From positions 1 through 64,000 of the forward strand of contig JAZAYU010000694.1 of NCBI GenBank assembly GCA_038501625.1: DNA of 64,000 bases, read 5' to 3'. The notes under the pieces are model-generated. The model saw only the letters and a program-made list of their open reading frames with translations. It did not search any database and was not told where the DNA came from. A program made the translations under genes and the position numbers. The DNA comes from Corbicula japonica. Taxonomy: Eukaryota > Mollusca > Bivalvia > Venerida > Cyrenidae. Shown here in pieces: positions 1 to 11,127 of this stretch (its first letter is position 1; the number at the start of each line of letters is the position of its first letter).

Positions 1-938
1 TGTAGCACGCCCTCTGGTGAGAGAATGACCTTACTGCACTGGTTATTTTTATGAATCGTCGCGAAATGCCAGAGGGAGTATGGCGTGGGAAAAGGAAGAG
101 AGCGGCTGTGTTGTATTATTGTGTCTAATACCGATATGCATGTATCACTTTTCACAGAGAATGGCAGCTTGCGTAATGTGACCAGTTAGCAAAATTAAGG
201 AGTTTGTACTAATAAACAGAGATAGACAAGTAAATTAAATGCTACATTAAATTGGCGGATTGATCAGCAAACGTAATTCACGAAAATAAGTTCCCGGCGA
301 ACATAAATAATTTTACTGTAGTTTCTAAAAAACAACCAATACTTACTACAGTCCTGCCATGTTCTTCCCGAGTTTCGAGTGCTCCTGGCTAAGCATCCTC
401 TAACAGTTAAAGCTAAAACTGTTACATATATACAAAGTAACACCGATTTTAAATCCATTTTGTCAAAAGTATAAAGGAATTCTTATAATACTTTCTTAAC
501 CCTTTTAACTAGAACTATATAAAGAAATGCGCGGATTCGATGGTTTTATATCTTAATGATGTTTACTTTTAGAGTAAATGAACGAGTCTGCAATGGTGAT
601 TTTTCCAAACTTGCTGATTGGAGCTTTACCACTTGCAAGAACAAAGAGGGTTGTCTAAAATAAAACAGATCAAGTATTATTTATTCTTGAAACTACGGTA
701 ATGTCAATCAAACAATAGACCTGCACCCTTCCCTTTGTTCTCGGTTATATGTTCTTGTGTTCTACAAACATTTTACCTAGAATATTGAATCTGACAGGTA
801 CTTCCCTTAGCTCTCAGAACACAGTGGGGTTCGACATACATCGGAAAGAAAACAAGAACTGAAATAAACCAACAAATTTGAAACAAGAAATATCTTTAAA
901 AAAGATAAACGGCGTTGATGGTAAAGCTTTATATATAC
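1..938. other. AT-rich non-coding stretch, no gene seen
   Basis: No reading frame with recognisable protein similarity, no tRNA and no clear repeat structure is visible. Short frames here look random. Confidence 0.5.
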
Positions 939-1783
939 ATATACACTTAACGAAACTTATAAGTACCCCAGTTATAGTTTTCAGCATAAATTATGATATG
1001 ATTAACGCAAATATTTAAAACTTATGCTGTGTAAAGTTTAATCATATTTTTAACATTTCATAACAAATAATTCATTTATAAACAACTCAAACTTAACAAA
1101 AAAGATTATAAACCGAGATCACTACCAGTACACAAATTCGCACCAGAGTCCTTTGAAGTCAATATCGCGTATGTCCATCGTTTGCGTTAATTACTGCACC
1201 GTGATCGCATTGACATAATGAAATTTCTAAAAAAAAGCAGAACAGGGGCATGACACTAATGCAAGACGGGGCAACGAGCCACACTGCACGCACAACACGG
1301 GCACTCTTGCAACAGCAGAATGTCAACATACTTCCCTGGCCGTCAAAGTCGCCCGGTCTCAACCCGATTGAGAACATATGGGATGAACTTGGCCGGTGTG
1401 TCTACAGAGGCCTGAATGCACCCACCAACCAAAGAGAACTACACAACCGTCTAATGCAAGAATGGGCTAATATCCCAGTGGCTTTTTTTTTATAGAAATT
1501 TCATTATGTCAATGCGATCACGGTGCAGTAATTAACGCAAACGGTGGACATACGCGATATTGACTTCATAAGACTCTGGTGCGAATTTGTGTACTGGTAG
1601 TGATCTCGGTTTATGATCTTTTTTGTTAAGTTTGAGTTGTTTATAAATGATTTTTTTGTTATGAAATGTTAAAAATATGATTAAAATTTACACAGCATAA
1701 GTTTTAAATATTTGCGTTAATCATATCATAATTTATGCTGAAAACTATAACTGGGGTACTTATAAGTTTCGTTAAGTGTATAT
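939..1783. mobile_element. Tc1/mariner-like element with about 300-bp inverted arms
   Basis: Two inverted arms (about 939-1238 and 1483-1783) match almost base for base, beginning and ending with ATATACACTTAAC / GTTAAGTGTATAT. They enclose only about 245 bp of transposase sequence. It is a non-autonomous derivative of a DD34E transposon. Arms this long are far beyond the usual 20-50 bp ends of Tc1 elements and make the whole element a near-perfect hairpin. Confidence 0.85.
1239..1485 (+). pseudogene. Tc1-type DD34E transposase, C-terminal fragment
   Basis: The frame from 1250 reads MQDGATSHTA, then SKSPGLNPIENIWDELGR. The second catalytic Asp (in QDGATSH) and the catalytic Glu (in NPIEN) are separated by 34 residues, the DD34E spacing of the Tc1 family. 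The first catalytic Asp, the N-terminal helix-turn-helix DNA-binding domain and the last part of the catalytic core are absent. The frame runs into the right inverted arm and stops there. It is a non-functional remnant; movement would need a transposase supplied by another copy. Confidence 0.85.
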
Positions 1784-1949
1784 AAGAAAGGAAGAAATAC
1801 AGAGAGGCAAAGCAGACACAGTATAGTTATTTTATTTTATTTGTTATAGCTGTTGACGAACCCTCCCTGCCTCCCGTCCTCGGTCGATATCACACAACCA
1901 GGTTCGCAAAACTACATATCGACCTCAACATTAGTATTTATTTGTATAA

Positions 1950-2353
1950 TACAGTACTGTGAACGTTTAATGTTACAAAATGTGCGTCTATCGTGCGTCC
2001 GTCTATCGTGTATCATGCGTTCGTCTAAAGTGTATCGTGCGTCCGTCTAACGTGTATCGTGCGTCCGTATTACGTGTATCGTGCATCTTTTAATTTTACA
2101 GTGCAACGTGAATAAGTTTCTCGCGCATGCAAGTTTATATGATTTAATGCATCCATTCAATTGATATTTTGATATCATTTTCCAATTTTTAGAAATCTCG
2201 TACACAAATTATATGAATCGGCAGTATCTTGTATAGTGCGTCTATCGTGTATAGTGCGTCCGTCTATCGTGTATCGTGCGTCCGTCTATCGTGTATCGTG
2301 CGTCCGTATATCGTCTATCGTGCGTTTCGTTTGTAAACGTTCACAGTACTGTA
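1950..2353. mobile_element. Non-autonomous element with 20-bp perfect inverted ends
   Basis: TACAGTACTGTGAACGTTTA at 1950-1969 is repeated exactly in inverted orientation at 2334-2353. Between the ends, degenerate copies of a GTGCGTCCGTCTATCGTGTATC-like unit are clustered next to each terminus (about 1978-2090 and 2225-2330). No coding sequence. The superfamily is undetermined. Confidence 0.55.
1978..2330. repeat. Subterminal short tandem repeat clusters (about 22 bp units)
   Basis: Repeated words GTGCGTCCGTCTATCGTGTA fill 1978-2090 and 2222-2330, separated by about 130 bp of unrelated AT-rich DNA. They lie just inside the inverted ends of the element above. Confidence 0.7.
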
Positions 2354-2359
2354 CTACAC

Positions 2360-3110
2360 AGATAACATTTGTAACTCCCCTCATTGCACGCATTGCCATT
2401 TAACCTGCTTTTACTTTCACTGTAGGATGTGTGTATATAATCTAGAACATGCATGCTGAGTTCACATATCTTAGAGTGCACGTAAATATATCGGTACAGT
2501 TGGTAAACAAAGGAGAAATATTTTTATGGAGGCGTTTCAGAAATGAAACAGTATTACGAAGATAGTAACTACAGACGGAAAAAAAATCTTTTATTACCTA
2601 TTTATTTATTTCATTAATTATGTATTAATTTATTTATTGTTAATAAAAAATATGGCAAAACTTGTTCGCAACCATTTAATAGTAAAAATGTATAATTAAT
2701 ATACTAATGTAATAACATAAATGTATAGAAGCATAATATTGGCTTTTCACATTAATTTGGAAAAATCAAAATCCGATGTTTTAACAAATATTTAAGTACT
2801 TAGTAAAAAAAATGCCACTCTGAAGAAATTTTATACTGTTAAAATGTCGTATTGATATCACAATTCTAGAACACAAAAATTCCTTTGTTAAATTTGTGTC
2901 CCCTTGTTAATTTTCGTAATTATATGAACATACTTATTTCCGTAAGCCATTTGGGTATGAAAAACAGTTGGGTTGTTTAAAATGCGTGAAATAATGTTTT
3001 CCATACCCAAATGATAACCATAAAATATCGATTCAATCCTTATATTTACACACATAATTTCTCTTATAAATACAAATATAATTTGACGAATTCGTGATAT
3101 TACGGTTTTT
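2360..3110. other. AT-rich non-coding stretch
   Basis: No gene, RNA or organised repeat recognised. Homopolymer-rich sequence with frequent stops in all frames. Confidence 0.5.
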
Positions 3111-3114
3111 TAAT

Positions 3115-3330
3115 GGCTGTTGGAACAGCCAATTTGAGGACAATAAATGACGGCGCGCTTTTGTTTGCAGCTACTGTAGAAAAACGTGCTTGCTCTGCGA
3201 CGTCACACGTCATAAACATTGGGCAACGTCCAATAAATTGTGAACGGTTCTTCGGTAGCCACGCCTTATAAAGTAATACGTCACACTGTTTTCGATAAAA
3301 TTATGATGTGTTAGACGAATAAGACTTCAT
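3115..3330 (+). promoter_or_regulatory. Promoter-like GC-richer patch (speculative)
   Basis: A locally GC-richer patch contains a CRE-like GACGTCACACGTCA cluster, a CCAAT word (GTCCAATAAA) and TATAAAG at about 3268, in the order of a metazoan core promoter. A short frame with ATGs lies downstream (about 3690-3811) and ends at an ACAG|GTATTT donor-like site, but its phase does not fit the first CHST15-like exon seen 31 kb away. This is inference from motif order only. Confidence 0.2.
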
Positions 3331-4334
3331 CGTGGAGAACGAAGTTGAAGTGTAAATATTGCGCGACAAATAGTCACATATATGTTGTACTATGGTTCAA
3401 TATTGATCATAATTCAAAGTTTAAAATAGGTCCAGTTAATCATGTTTTCTGCATTTACAACCGAATTATTTTTATCCACGATTTAAATTTATTTTTGTGA
3501 TCAAGTTGGTTTTGGAACATAAAATAAAAAAAGTGTTATTAAATCTTCAATCTAACAGGTAGATAATGCATTGAATAAGACAAAGCAAGTATAACAACAG
3601 GTGTCGAAAAACCGTTTCCATATTCACAGAAGTAATGAGTCATATGGGGTGATCATCGGACGATTCCTGGAGAAAATTGGTCAGTTGGCAATGCCAGCAA
3701 AACAAATGTTTGGCAGAGGTTCTCTACGTAAACATTTTTCTCTTTTACCAATAACACGCGTGTCTTACACTGCGTACCAAATGTACATGCACCATACTTT
3801 TACAACAAATAAAGTTACAGGTATTTTCCAGTTTTACATTTAATTTATTTCTTAATTTAATTCCCCTAAAGTCATAGACGCATCTTAGATCTATATATTG
3901 TTTATACCATTCAGAGTTTGCTAATAATCAATAATATTCACGTGCATATAGTTTGCTGTTCAAGTTATAAGTTTTATTTCTTTTTTATGCATCTGATAAG
4001 TGATTTATAAATATAGAATAATATTTCAAGAAATGTTGTGTTTTTTTTTAGAAAAACTATCATTTATATTTACAATGTAGAATTGTGATTTACTTGATGC
4101 TTAGCAAACATTGAGTATTTATATGGTACAAGTTAAATCTTGATCTGCAGGAAGTGCTGTGAATAAGAACATGTATTTTGCTTGAACCGATTAAATGACG
4201 TACGTTCCCAGCTTTAAATTAGTACGTCCGTTTGTTTTAAAGACTCGCACATTCTCTAGGGGAAAAATGAAAGGCAAGTGGATGGTTGTTTACGTTCTCC
4301 CATCACTATCTTTTGTTATAATAAACGTTTTCCT

Positions 4335-4449
4335 GTGCCCAAGGTTATAAAACTGAGCATGGAAACCAGTCTCAAATCTCAAGCATCTGATTGGCCAATC
4401 AGATGCTTGAGATTTGAGACTGGTTTCCAAACTCAGCTTTAAAACCTTC
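4335..4449. mobile_element. Foldback MITE, family F1 copy 1
   Basis: Near-perfect palindrome of about 115 bp starting GTGCCCAAGGTTATAAAAC and ending in the complementary order around GATTGGCCAATC. The same sequence recurs at 21289, 21530, 48602 and, diverged, at 60228. No coding capacity; the arms pair along the whole length. Confidence 0.85.
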
Positions 4450-4599
4450 AGCTCTGTCATCCAAAACTTACACAAGAAAAGATAACTCTGACAGACACAT
4501 CATTTTGTTCTGTTTTTACCTTATCCTTAGCTTTCGCTCAATAAAAGGCAGAATGTTGTCTTAAAAAAGTAGTTGTGTTAGTTAGGAGGTTGAAAAGAC

Positions 4600-4935
4600 A
4601 CAGCCTCGCATACAGCCAAGAAGAAGAGAAAGTGAGCACGGTTAATAAAATGATCAGTTTTAAAACAGACAACTCAAACAATTGAAACAATTGAAGACCA
4701 CAGCGGTTACCGTCTTGGAACGGTGGGTTGCAAACCAAAATGCCACTGGGTGTTTAAAGGTTTTGGGGTGTACCAACCTCACACTTGCTCCAGCTGGTTT
4801 TCAAACATGTACATGGTGTCTTGGTGAAACAACTCCAACCCAGCCATCAGCTTTACAATGTTGTATGCAAAAGTACACAAACATATACATTGTATTAAAA
4901 CATAAGAAACTAATACAATTTCAAAGCAAAGAAGA
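4600..4935 (+). repeat. Dispersed repeat family R1, copy 1
   Basis: The region with ACCAACCTCACACTTGCTCC, the GTCTTGG-AACGGT block and the ACAATGTTG...AAACATATA tail is found again at about 53530-53930 and 61640-62210. Reading frames across it are not conserved between copies, so it is treated as a non-coding interspersed repeat rather than a gene. Confidence 0.7.
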
Positions 4936-5339
4936 TTGCATGATAAATTATTAGCGCTGACAGGGTATCAAAACGACTTCATATAACTACTTAAATTAGC
5001 TTTTTTTTCAACTAACCTAGCTCTCTCCAAAAATGGACTTATTCACAAGAAAATGCTGTAACGAGAATTTACACTTCAATCCGAGCGTCTCTTGAAACAA
5101 AAAGTCTGTCTTATCCACATTTCATCTATAAAAACAAAAATGCATTTTCTGAAAACCAACATCAGTTAAAGAGATTTCAAGAAGCTCTCACTGAGAAATT
5201 ATTATGAAGGAGAGGTCGGCTGGTGAAATATCTAATCCTCGCCAAGGGTGGTAACATTAACGTTGCAAATTCAAAACATATTATCTTCACAAGATTTTGC
5301 CGAAGTAGCAAAACATCACATATCTTAATATTGTTTCCT

Positions 5340-6028
5340 GTTTTAAAAGGTTCCTACAATACCAAGGCGATGATAACCAATGTTTTAAAAGGTTCCTACA
5401 ATACCAAGGCGATGATAACCAATGTTTTAAAAGGTTCCTACAATACCAAGGCGATGATAACCAATGTTTTAAAAGGTTTCTACAATACCAAGGAGATGAT
5501 AACCAATGTTTTAAAAGGTTCCTACAATACCAAGGAGATGATAACCAATGTTTTAAAAGGTTCCTATAATACCAAGGCGATGATGACCAATGTTTTAAAA
5601 GGTTCCTACAATACCAAGGAGATGATAACCAATGTTTTAAAAGGTTCCTACAATACCAAGGAGATGATAACCAATGTTTAAAAGGTTCCTACAATACATG
5701 TACAATACCAAAGCGATGATAACCAATGTTTTAAAAGGTTCCTACAATACCAAGGAGATGATAACCGATGTTTTAAAAGGTTCCTACAATACCAAGGCGA
5801 TGATAACCGATGTTTTAAAAGGTTCCTACAATACCAAGGAGATGATAACCAATGTTTTAAAAGGTTCCTACAATACCAAGGAGATGATAACCAATGTTTT
5901 GAAAGGTTCCTACAATACCAAGGCGATGATAACCAATGTTTTAAAAGGTTCCTACAATACCAAGGAGATGATAACAAATGTTTTAAAAGGTTCCTACAAT
6001 ACCAAGGCGATGATAACAAATGTTTTGT
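5340..6028 (+). repeat. 42-bp minisatellite A (about 16 units)
   Basis: Tandem 42-bp unit containing GGTTCCTACAATACCAAGGC and GATGATAACCAATG, with single-base variants (GGCG/GGAG, ACCAAT/ACCGAT/ACAAAT). Because 42 is 14 codons, the plus strand stays open and would encode a 14-residue unit (VLKGSYNTKAMITN), and the opposite strand is open too. Around 5678-5705 one T is missing and about 11 bp are inserted, which shifts the frame. There is no sign of a start, signal peptide or splice context, so coding is doubtful. Confidence 0.95.
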
Positions 6029-6099
6029 AAGTCTGTTGGGCGGACAGCTGATATTATATCAACGAAAATAATGTGGATACTCTGGTATTCGTGTGCATA

Positions 6100-6650
6100 A
6101 AATTTCGTGGTTTTCTGTTTAATACTATGTTCTTGGTTCCATAACTTGGTGGTTTTCTATTAAATACCGCGTTCCTGGTTCCATAACTTTGTGGTTTTCT
6201 GTTAATAACCGTGTTCCTGGTCCCATAAATTCGTGGTTTTCTGTTAAATACTATGTTCCTGGTTCTATAACGTCGTGGTTTTCTGTTAAATACCGCGTTC
6301 CTGGTTCCAAAACTTCATGGTTTTCTGTCAAATACTATGTTCCTTGTGCCATAACTTCGTGGTTTTCTGTAAAATACCGCGTTCTTGGTTCAATTACATC
6401 GTGGTTTTCTGTTAAATACCGCGTTCCTGGTTCCATAACTTTGTGGTTTTCTGTTAATTACCGTGTTCATGGTCCAATAAATTCGTGGCTTTTTGTTAAA
6501 TACCGCGTTCCTGGTTCCATAACTTCGTGGTTTTCTGTTAAATACCGCGTTCCTGGTTCCATAGCTTCGTGGTTTTCTGTCAAATACTATGATCCTTGTG
6601 CCATAACTTCGTGGTTTTCTGTTAAATACCGCGTTCTTGGTTCAATTCGC
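6100..6650 (+). repeat. 42-bp minisatellite B (about 13 units)
   Basis: A second tandem array with the same 42-bp period but unrelated sequence, carrying GTGGTTTTCTGTTAAATACC and GCGTTCCTGGTTCCATAAC. From about 6189 the plus strand is open with 14-residue units (WFSVKYRVPGSITS) to a stop at 6666-6668. Units alternate between CCGCG and CTATG variants, suggesting a higher-order dimer or trimer. The array ends directly upstream of the lectin-like pseudogene. Confidence 0.93.
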
Positions 6651-6673
6651 GAAAAAGAAAATCTTTAGCTAAA

Positions 6674-7512
6674 ATGGATAAAGTGGCAAAAATGTTAATA
6701 CTCGGTGGTTTTATAATTAGCCTTTTAAAATACGACGTTGATTGCGCTGCGATCAGTTAACATTCAGCAAAAATAAATGCAAGTGTTACAGGGCAAGCAC
6801 TTATAAAGCTGGGAACAAGGCTTGACAAGCCCTTGTTGAAGCTGATCGGCAAATCTCTTATTGACTTCGAACAAGAACAATTGGACGTATTGGCGAATGT
6901 TTCAACAGTTCAATCTCAAAGAACTGAGGAGCTGTTGAATGAAATATGTCGTCTTCATCCTTTTGAAGATTGGTCGGAATGGACGTCTTGTGACGATGGT
7001 GGCTTTGGTGAAAAGAATCGCAACAGAAATTGTGGCTAAAACACTGAATTGTGCCAGACTGGAACACAACAAACTTTGGAATATAAGACATAAGTACGTC
7101 AGGGATCATGTCCGAAAAACTACAGCATAACTGCAAACAATTACTGCATAAAGTTGTATGTGTCAAACAAAGTTAATAGAGAAGAAGCTGTGAAAACTTG
7201 TGTGACCAATGGAGGACATCTTGTAAACATTAATGTGGCGGAGAGCAGGATGATGTAGAAACAATGTTAACCAGGAATAGCATAAAATCTGGGACTTTCT
7301 AAATAGACGGTCTAAGGACTGTTACAAGGGGAGAGTGGACATACAGCATCAGGTCGGGTGATTCAACTTTCAAAAAGTGTTTGAAAAATGAACCAAGTAA
7401 CAGGACAAATGAACTTTGCAAGGTGCTTGAGTACCACAGCTCGCAAAATGGGTGGTATTGGTGCGACCGTGAATGTACGACACCTGACAATGTTATTTGT
7501 GAATCGATATAA
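6674..7512 (+). pseudogene. TSP1 + C-type lectin domain protein, intronless pseudogene
   Basis: The frame from ATG 6674 starts with a hydrophobic signal-peptide-like segment (MLILGGFIISLL), then a polar helical linker, a thrombospondin type 1 repeat (FEDWSEWTSCDDGG, about residues 96-140) and a C-type lectin domain (NNYCIKLYVSNKVNREEAVK ... GGHLVNINVAES, then NGWYWCDRECTTPDNVICES). Intact relatives are secreted carbohydrate-binding or immune recognition proteins, abundant in molluscs. This copy is dead: in-frame stops at 6758, 7037, 7091 and 7300, plus a one-frame shift between about 7245 and 7256. The stop at 7300 sits where lectin domains usually have Trp before I-D-G. All domains lie in one block without introns, which suggests a retrocopy, though no poly(A) tail is seen. 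Confidence 0.8.
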
Positions 7513-8376
7513 ACTACTTAGTATACCTACTGTACCTACGATGCAATCATTTAAATAAGTAATAAAAAAGGGACATTAAATGTAACATGATATCATACAT
7601 ATGGATACATTTTACTTTGACTTATGAGAAGATATGTCACATGTTTATAGACACTACACGTATAGATTGAACTAGTGCGAAGAGAAAAGGAACATTAACA
7701 TGAAATATGAAATGATTTCATACATATAGCTACATTTTTTTGTTTCAGGCCCTTGTGTTTGAGGTAACCCCATTTATTCAAAAAATAAGTTAACATTATG
7801 CATTATTTGCAATTGTAAATTATAAACATCTAAATATCATAAGCTAATATTTAAATATTTTGAGTGTACATCAGTAATATTTGCACTTTTAGCCAATACT
7901 GGAGACCGTGGTATCATTTCACTTTTGTGAGGAGAAGGTTCGAATAATTAGCATTAATTCACGCAAATATATTTTTCTAATGTCTCTCCTTATTTAATGT
8001 ATTCGTTTCACCGGGGTTCAAATTAACGTATTTTACTCAAGCGCAAATTACGTGAAATTAAAGCCCGCGTGAAATATGATACTACAATATATTTGAAGAC
8101 ATTCACAGATGCTTCTTTAACTGAGTCTGTGGAGCCCGTGGGCAGAAACGTTTATAAATAAAACAGTGGACAAGAACTAACGAACGTACCAACTTATCAA
8201 GTATTTACTTCAGCATCCTATCAGATTGCGTGGTATACCAATTTTTAAAAATCTACTAGTTTTTACGTTAAACTTTGATGTCAGATATTGTCAGGTTCAT
8301 AAGCGCTTATATATTGATCAATATATTTGAAATGGTTGTTTGCAGGGCTTCGTTTAGCTTATTTATTTGTAAAATG
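7513..8376. other. Intergenic; repeat sequence shared with 13.5 kb
   Basis: About 7600-7705 (TACATTTTACTTTGACT ... GTGCGAAGAGAAAAGG) is repeated at 13500-13590 and partly duplicated locally. About 7908-8091 resembles a decayed copy of the CTGTGGTATCAT MITE found at 59.9 kb (GTGGTATCATTT ... AATATGATACTAC). No gene seen. Confidence 0.45.
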
Positions 8377-8641
8377 TATACTAGCCCAAATTTCTAAACC
8401 GCCACCTAATACAAGTGGAATTTTCTAAGTCGTCTTGTAAGCTATTCTAAAGAAAATTGGGATGAAGAATAATGAATATAAGTCACATACACATCAGTTT
8501 AATTATTTTATTAAAACAAAATGATGCGTGTGTGTCTTATATTCTTTATTCTACATCCCAATTTTCTTAAGAAAAACTTACAAGACGACTAAGAAAATTC
8601 CACTTATATTAGGTGGCGGTTTAGAAATTTGGGCTAGTATA
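8377..8641. mobile_element. Hairpin/foldback element at the LINE 3' end
   Basis: Two arms of about 100 bp (8377-8476 and about 8541-8641), starting TATACTAGCCCAAATTTC and ending with its complement, flank a short spacer. On the minus strand the second arm directly follows the LINE reading frame and supplies its TAG stop. It is either a palindromic 3' UTR or a foldback element inserted at a TA. Confidence 0.75.
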
Positions 8642-9290
8642 TCTTCGGCATTGCAGTTTTTTGTTTAAAATATATTTTAAATAAGGGAAGACTAAGAAAA
8701 GTGCAACAGTTCTCACGAAATTTAGATTTGTATATATAATACTTCAGCACAAGATTTATATATTGAGAAATATCGCTTTTTTTGCTTGTTGAAAGTAAAA
8801 ACGGTTTGTCTAACAGCGTTATATTAATTTCGTGTTCATTAAGTAACCAAGTTTTTATTGTGTTAATAAAAACTTTAACTTTTGGACATTCACAAAAAAT
8901 GTGATAATTTGTTTCCGGCGCAGTATTACAGTATGAACATACATCATTTTCAGATTTATTGATTTTAAATAAAAATGTTTTTGTTACAAGTATTTTTTGA
9001 TTGATTTTAAATTGAAAGTCCTTAAGTTTAATTTCGTTTATTAGTTTCAAATTTTTAAAGCTGGTTTTAACTTCGTCGTTTGAAATATTGCCAATTTCAG
9101 CTTGCCATTTACATGTTAAATCTACAAGTCTGGAATTTACTAAAGAGTCATAGAAGGTTCTGCTTCCCTTTTTATCTTTGATAAGTTTCGTTAAATATAA
9201 ATTTAAGTGTAGATTAACTTTAAATTTGTTTATCTCTAGTTTGTTTCTTGTAAGTTTGTTTTTCCATTCGTTTGGTATACTTAAAATCAC
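8634..9290 (-). pseudogene. LINE ORF2 C-terminal region with zinc-knuckle
   Basis: A 218-residue open segment carries CSYCNTAPETNYHIFCECPK, a Cys-x2-Cys-x8-His-type knuckle found downstream of reverse transcriptase in L1/Tx1 ORF2 proteins (zf-RVT type). In the family this region helps bind the RNA template. The frame ends at a TAG within the hairpin element. It is out of frame with the reverse transcriptase piece, so it cannot be made as one protein here. Confidence 0.75.
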
Positions 9291-10033
9291 TCTATGATAT
9301 TCTAAATAAGTACCTTGTATTCCTTCAATATTCTTTAGTTGTTCAAAGGTATAGTTATCACCATTAATGTTGATTAAGTCTATAATATTAACAATATTTT
9401 TGTATACCAGTTTTTTATAAAGAGGTTATTATCCAACGAATTTGGGTTTAACCATATTGGGGAAAACAGTAAACTTTCTAACTCCTTTACATTTATTGTG
9501 GAGCAGTATTCTGTCCAACTTTCTAAAACATCTTTCCAAAATGGGTTGTTAATAGATTTAGTCATTTCTTTTGTATAATTTTGACCTAAAGATATACGAT
9601 CTTTAAAATTAAAACGTGTTAAGGAGCTCCATGTTATGCTGCCTGGTGATAATTATCTTCTAAGCCAGGTGATTTTTAAACTTTTGATACATGCTTTTAA
9701 GTCAATCATACCAATACCCCCTGACTCAATACTTTTTATAGATGCAATTCTTTTATTTTAATCTGGTCCATTGTTCCATAAAAACGAATATGACATTTTT
9801 TCAAGTCGTTTCAACAAATCTAACGGAGGATTTGGAAGGGAAATAAAAATATGTATGAACTTAAAAAAAAAGGATTAAAATATTACAACATTCCCAAACA
9901 ATGTTAAGTTACGTTTTGACCAAGTTTCTAATGTTTGTTCGCATTTGTTAAATATTTCGACTTCGTTTATTTCCCATATGTTTGAAACATCAGGGGTGAA
10001 GTATACACCAAGTATTTTTAAAGGATCGTTGCT

Positions 10034-10699
10034 TCAGTAATATATATCTTCGCATATTTTGTTTTGTGAATTTTTCATAGACCCTATCCAACATGCCTTT
10101 GTTTTTTCAATATTTATTTTTAGACAGGACATACGGTAGAAATCATTCAATGTTGTAAGACACGATTTAAGAGACATTTCTGTACCATTTAAAAATATTT
10201 GGGTGTCGTCAGCATATTGGCTTAGTTTGTGTTCATTATTATAAATAGTAATTCCTTGTATATTATTATTACTTCTAATAATTAAACCTAAGACTTCTAC
10301 GCAAAGGATAAAAATGTAAGCGGAAATAGGGTCCCCCTGTCTACAGCCCCTTGACAGAAAGAACGTGTCTGACAAATACCCGTTTTGTAAAATGCATGAT
10401 TGGGAGCCATTTTGAAATAGTTTGATCCAACGCTTAAACGATTGTCCAAAATTGTAATAATCAAGAAATTTATGGATATACTTCCAGGAGATAGAATCAA
10501 AGGCTTGTTGGAAATCCACTGAAAGTAATAAACCAGGTAATCCTTGTGAGTCTGTTTCAAACAAAATATCGTAAATTAATCGAATGTTTTCGCCAATAAA
10601 TCTACCGGAAATAAACCCCTTCTGATCATAGTGAATTAATTTTGCTAATAATTTCTCGAGTCTATTTGCTATAACGGTCGATGCTAATTTGTAAGTCAC
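10034..10699 (-). pseudogene. LINE reverse transcriptase domain
   Basis: A 221-residue open segment contains the reverse transcriptase blocks in order: IANRLEKLL, QKGFISGR, the first catalytic Asp in VDFQQAFDSISW, SRGCRQGDPISAYIF, and the catalytic YADD box (YADDTQIFL). These residues bind the metals used for target-primed cDNA synthesis and all are intact. Both flanks are shifted: an upstream piece at 11127-10894 ends in a segment comparable to the conserved KSPG-DG turn, and downstream thumb sequence is broken between 10033 and 9300. The module alone is not a functional element. Confidence 0.88.
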
Positions 10700-10893
10700 A
10701 TTTAATAACGAAATCGGTCTCCAGTTTTTTTTAATAAGGTTCTATCTTTATTTGGCTTAGGCAAGCATGTGATTACACCCTACTTTTGTGTTACAGATAA
10801 ATTACCGACCATATATGCATAATTTTATGATCTTAAGATAAAATATGACAATTCTTTCCAAAAAAATTTGAAAAATACCACAGTGTAACCATC

Positions 10894-11127
10894 TTAACCA
10901 GGACTTTTTTCGTCTTTTATTCCTTTGATCGATATATTTAATTCTTCTATTGTAATTTCACCTTCAAGACTTTGTATTTCTGATTCGTTTAACTGTATTG
11001 GATTTATGCCTAGTATATTATATAGAGAAGTATCGTCAATAGTTGAAGTATCTTTATAAAGGTTTGCATAATATGATTTGAGTTTTTTCTCCCATATCCT
11101 CATAACGACATTTTGATAACATAACAC
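10894..11127 (-). pseudogene. LINE ORF2 linker between endonuclease and RT
   Basis: A 77-residue segment ends ITIEELNISIKGIKDEKSPG, which corresponds to the conserved stretch just before the RT domain in L1-like ORF2 (E-ELx-A-I-x-x-K-SPG). It ends at a stop where the family continues with a D-G motif. It joins the RT block by sequence order but not by frame. Confidence 0.7.

Noticed and set aside
3601..3843. Short frame ending at an ACAG|GTATTT donor-like site as the first CHST15-like exon
   Set aside because: Its phase (1) does not fit the phase-0 start of the membrane-anchor exon, it lies 31 kb away, and it has no recognisable similarity.
5340..6028. CRISPR-like array
   Set aside because: Units are directly contiguous 42-bp repeats without unique spacers, in an animal genome: a minisatellite.
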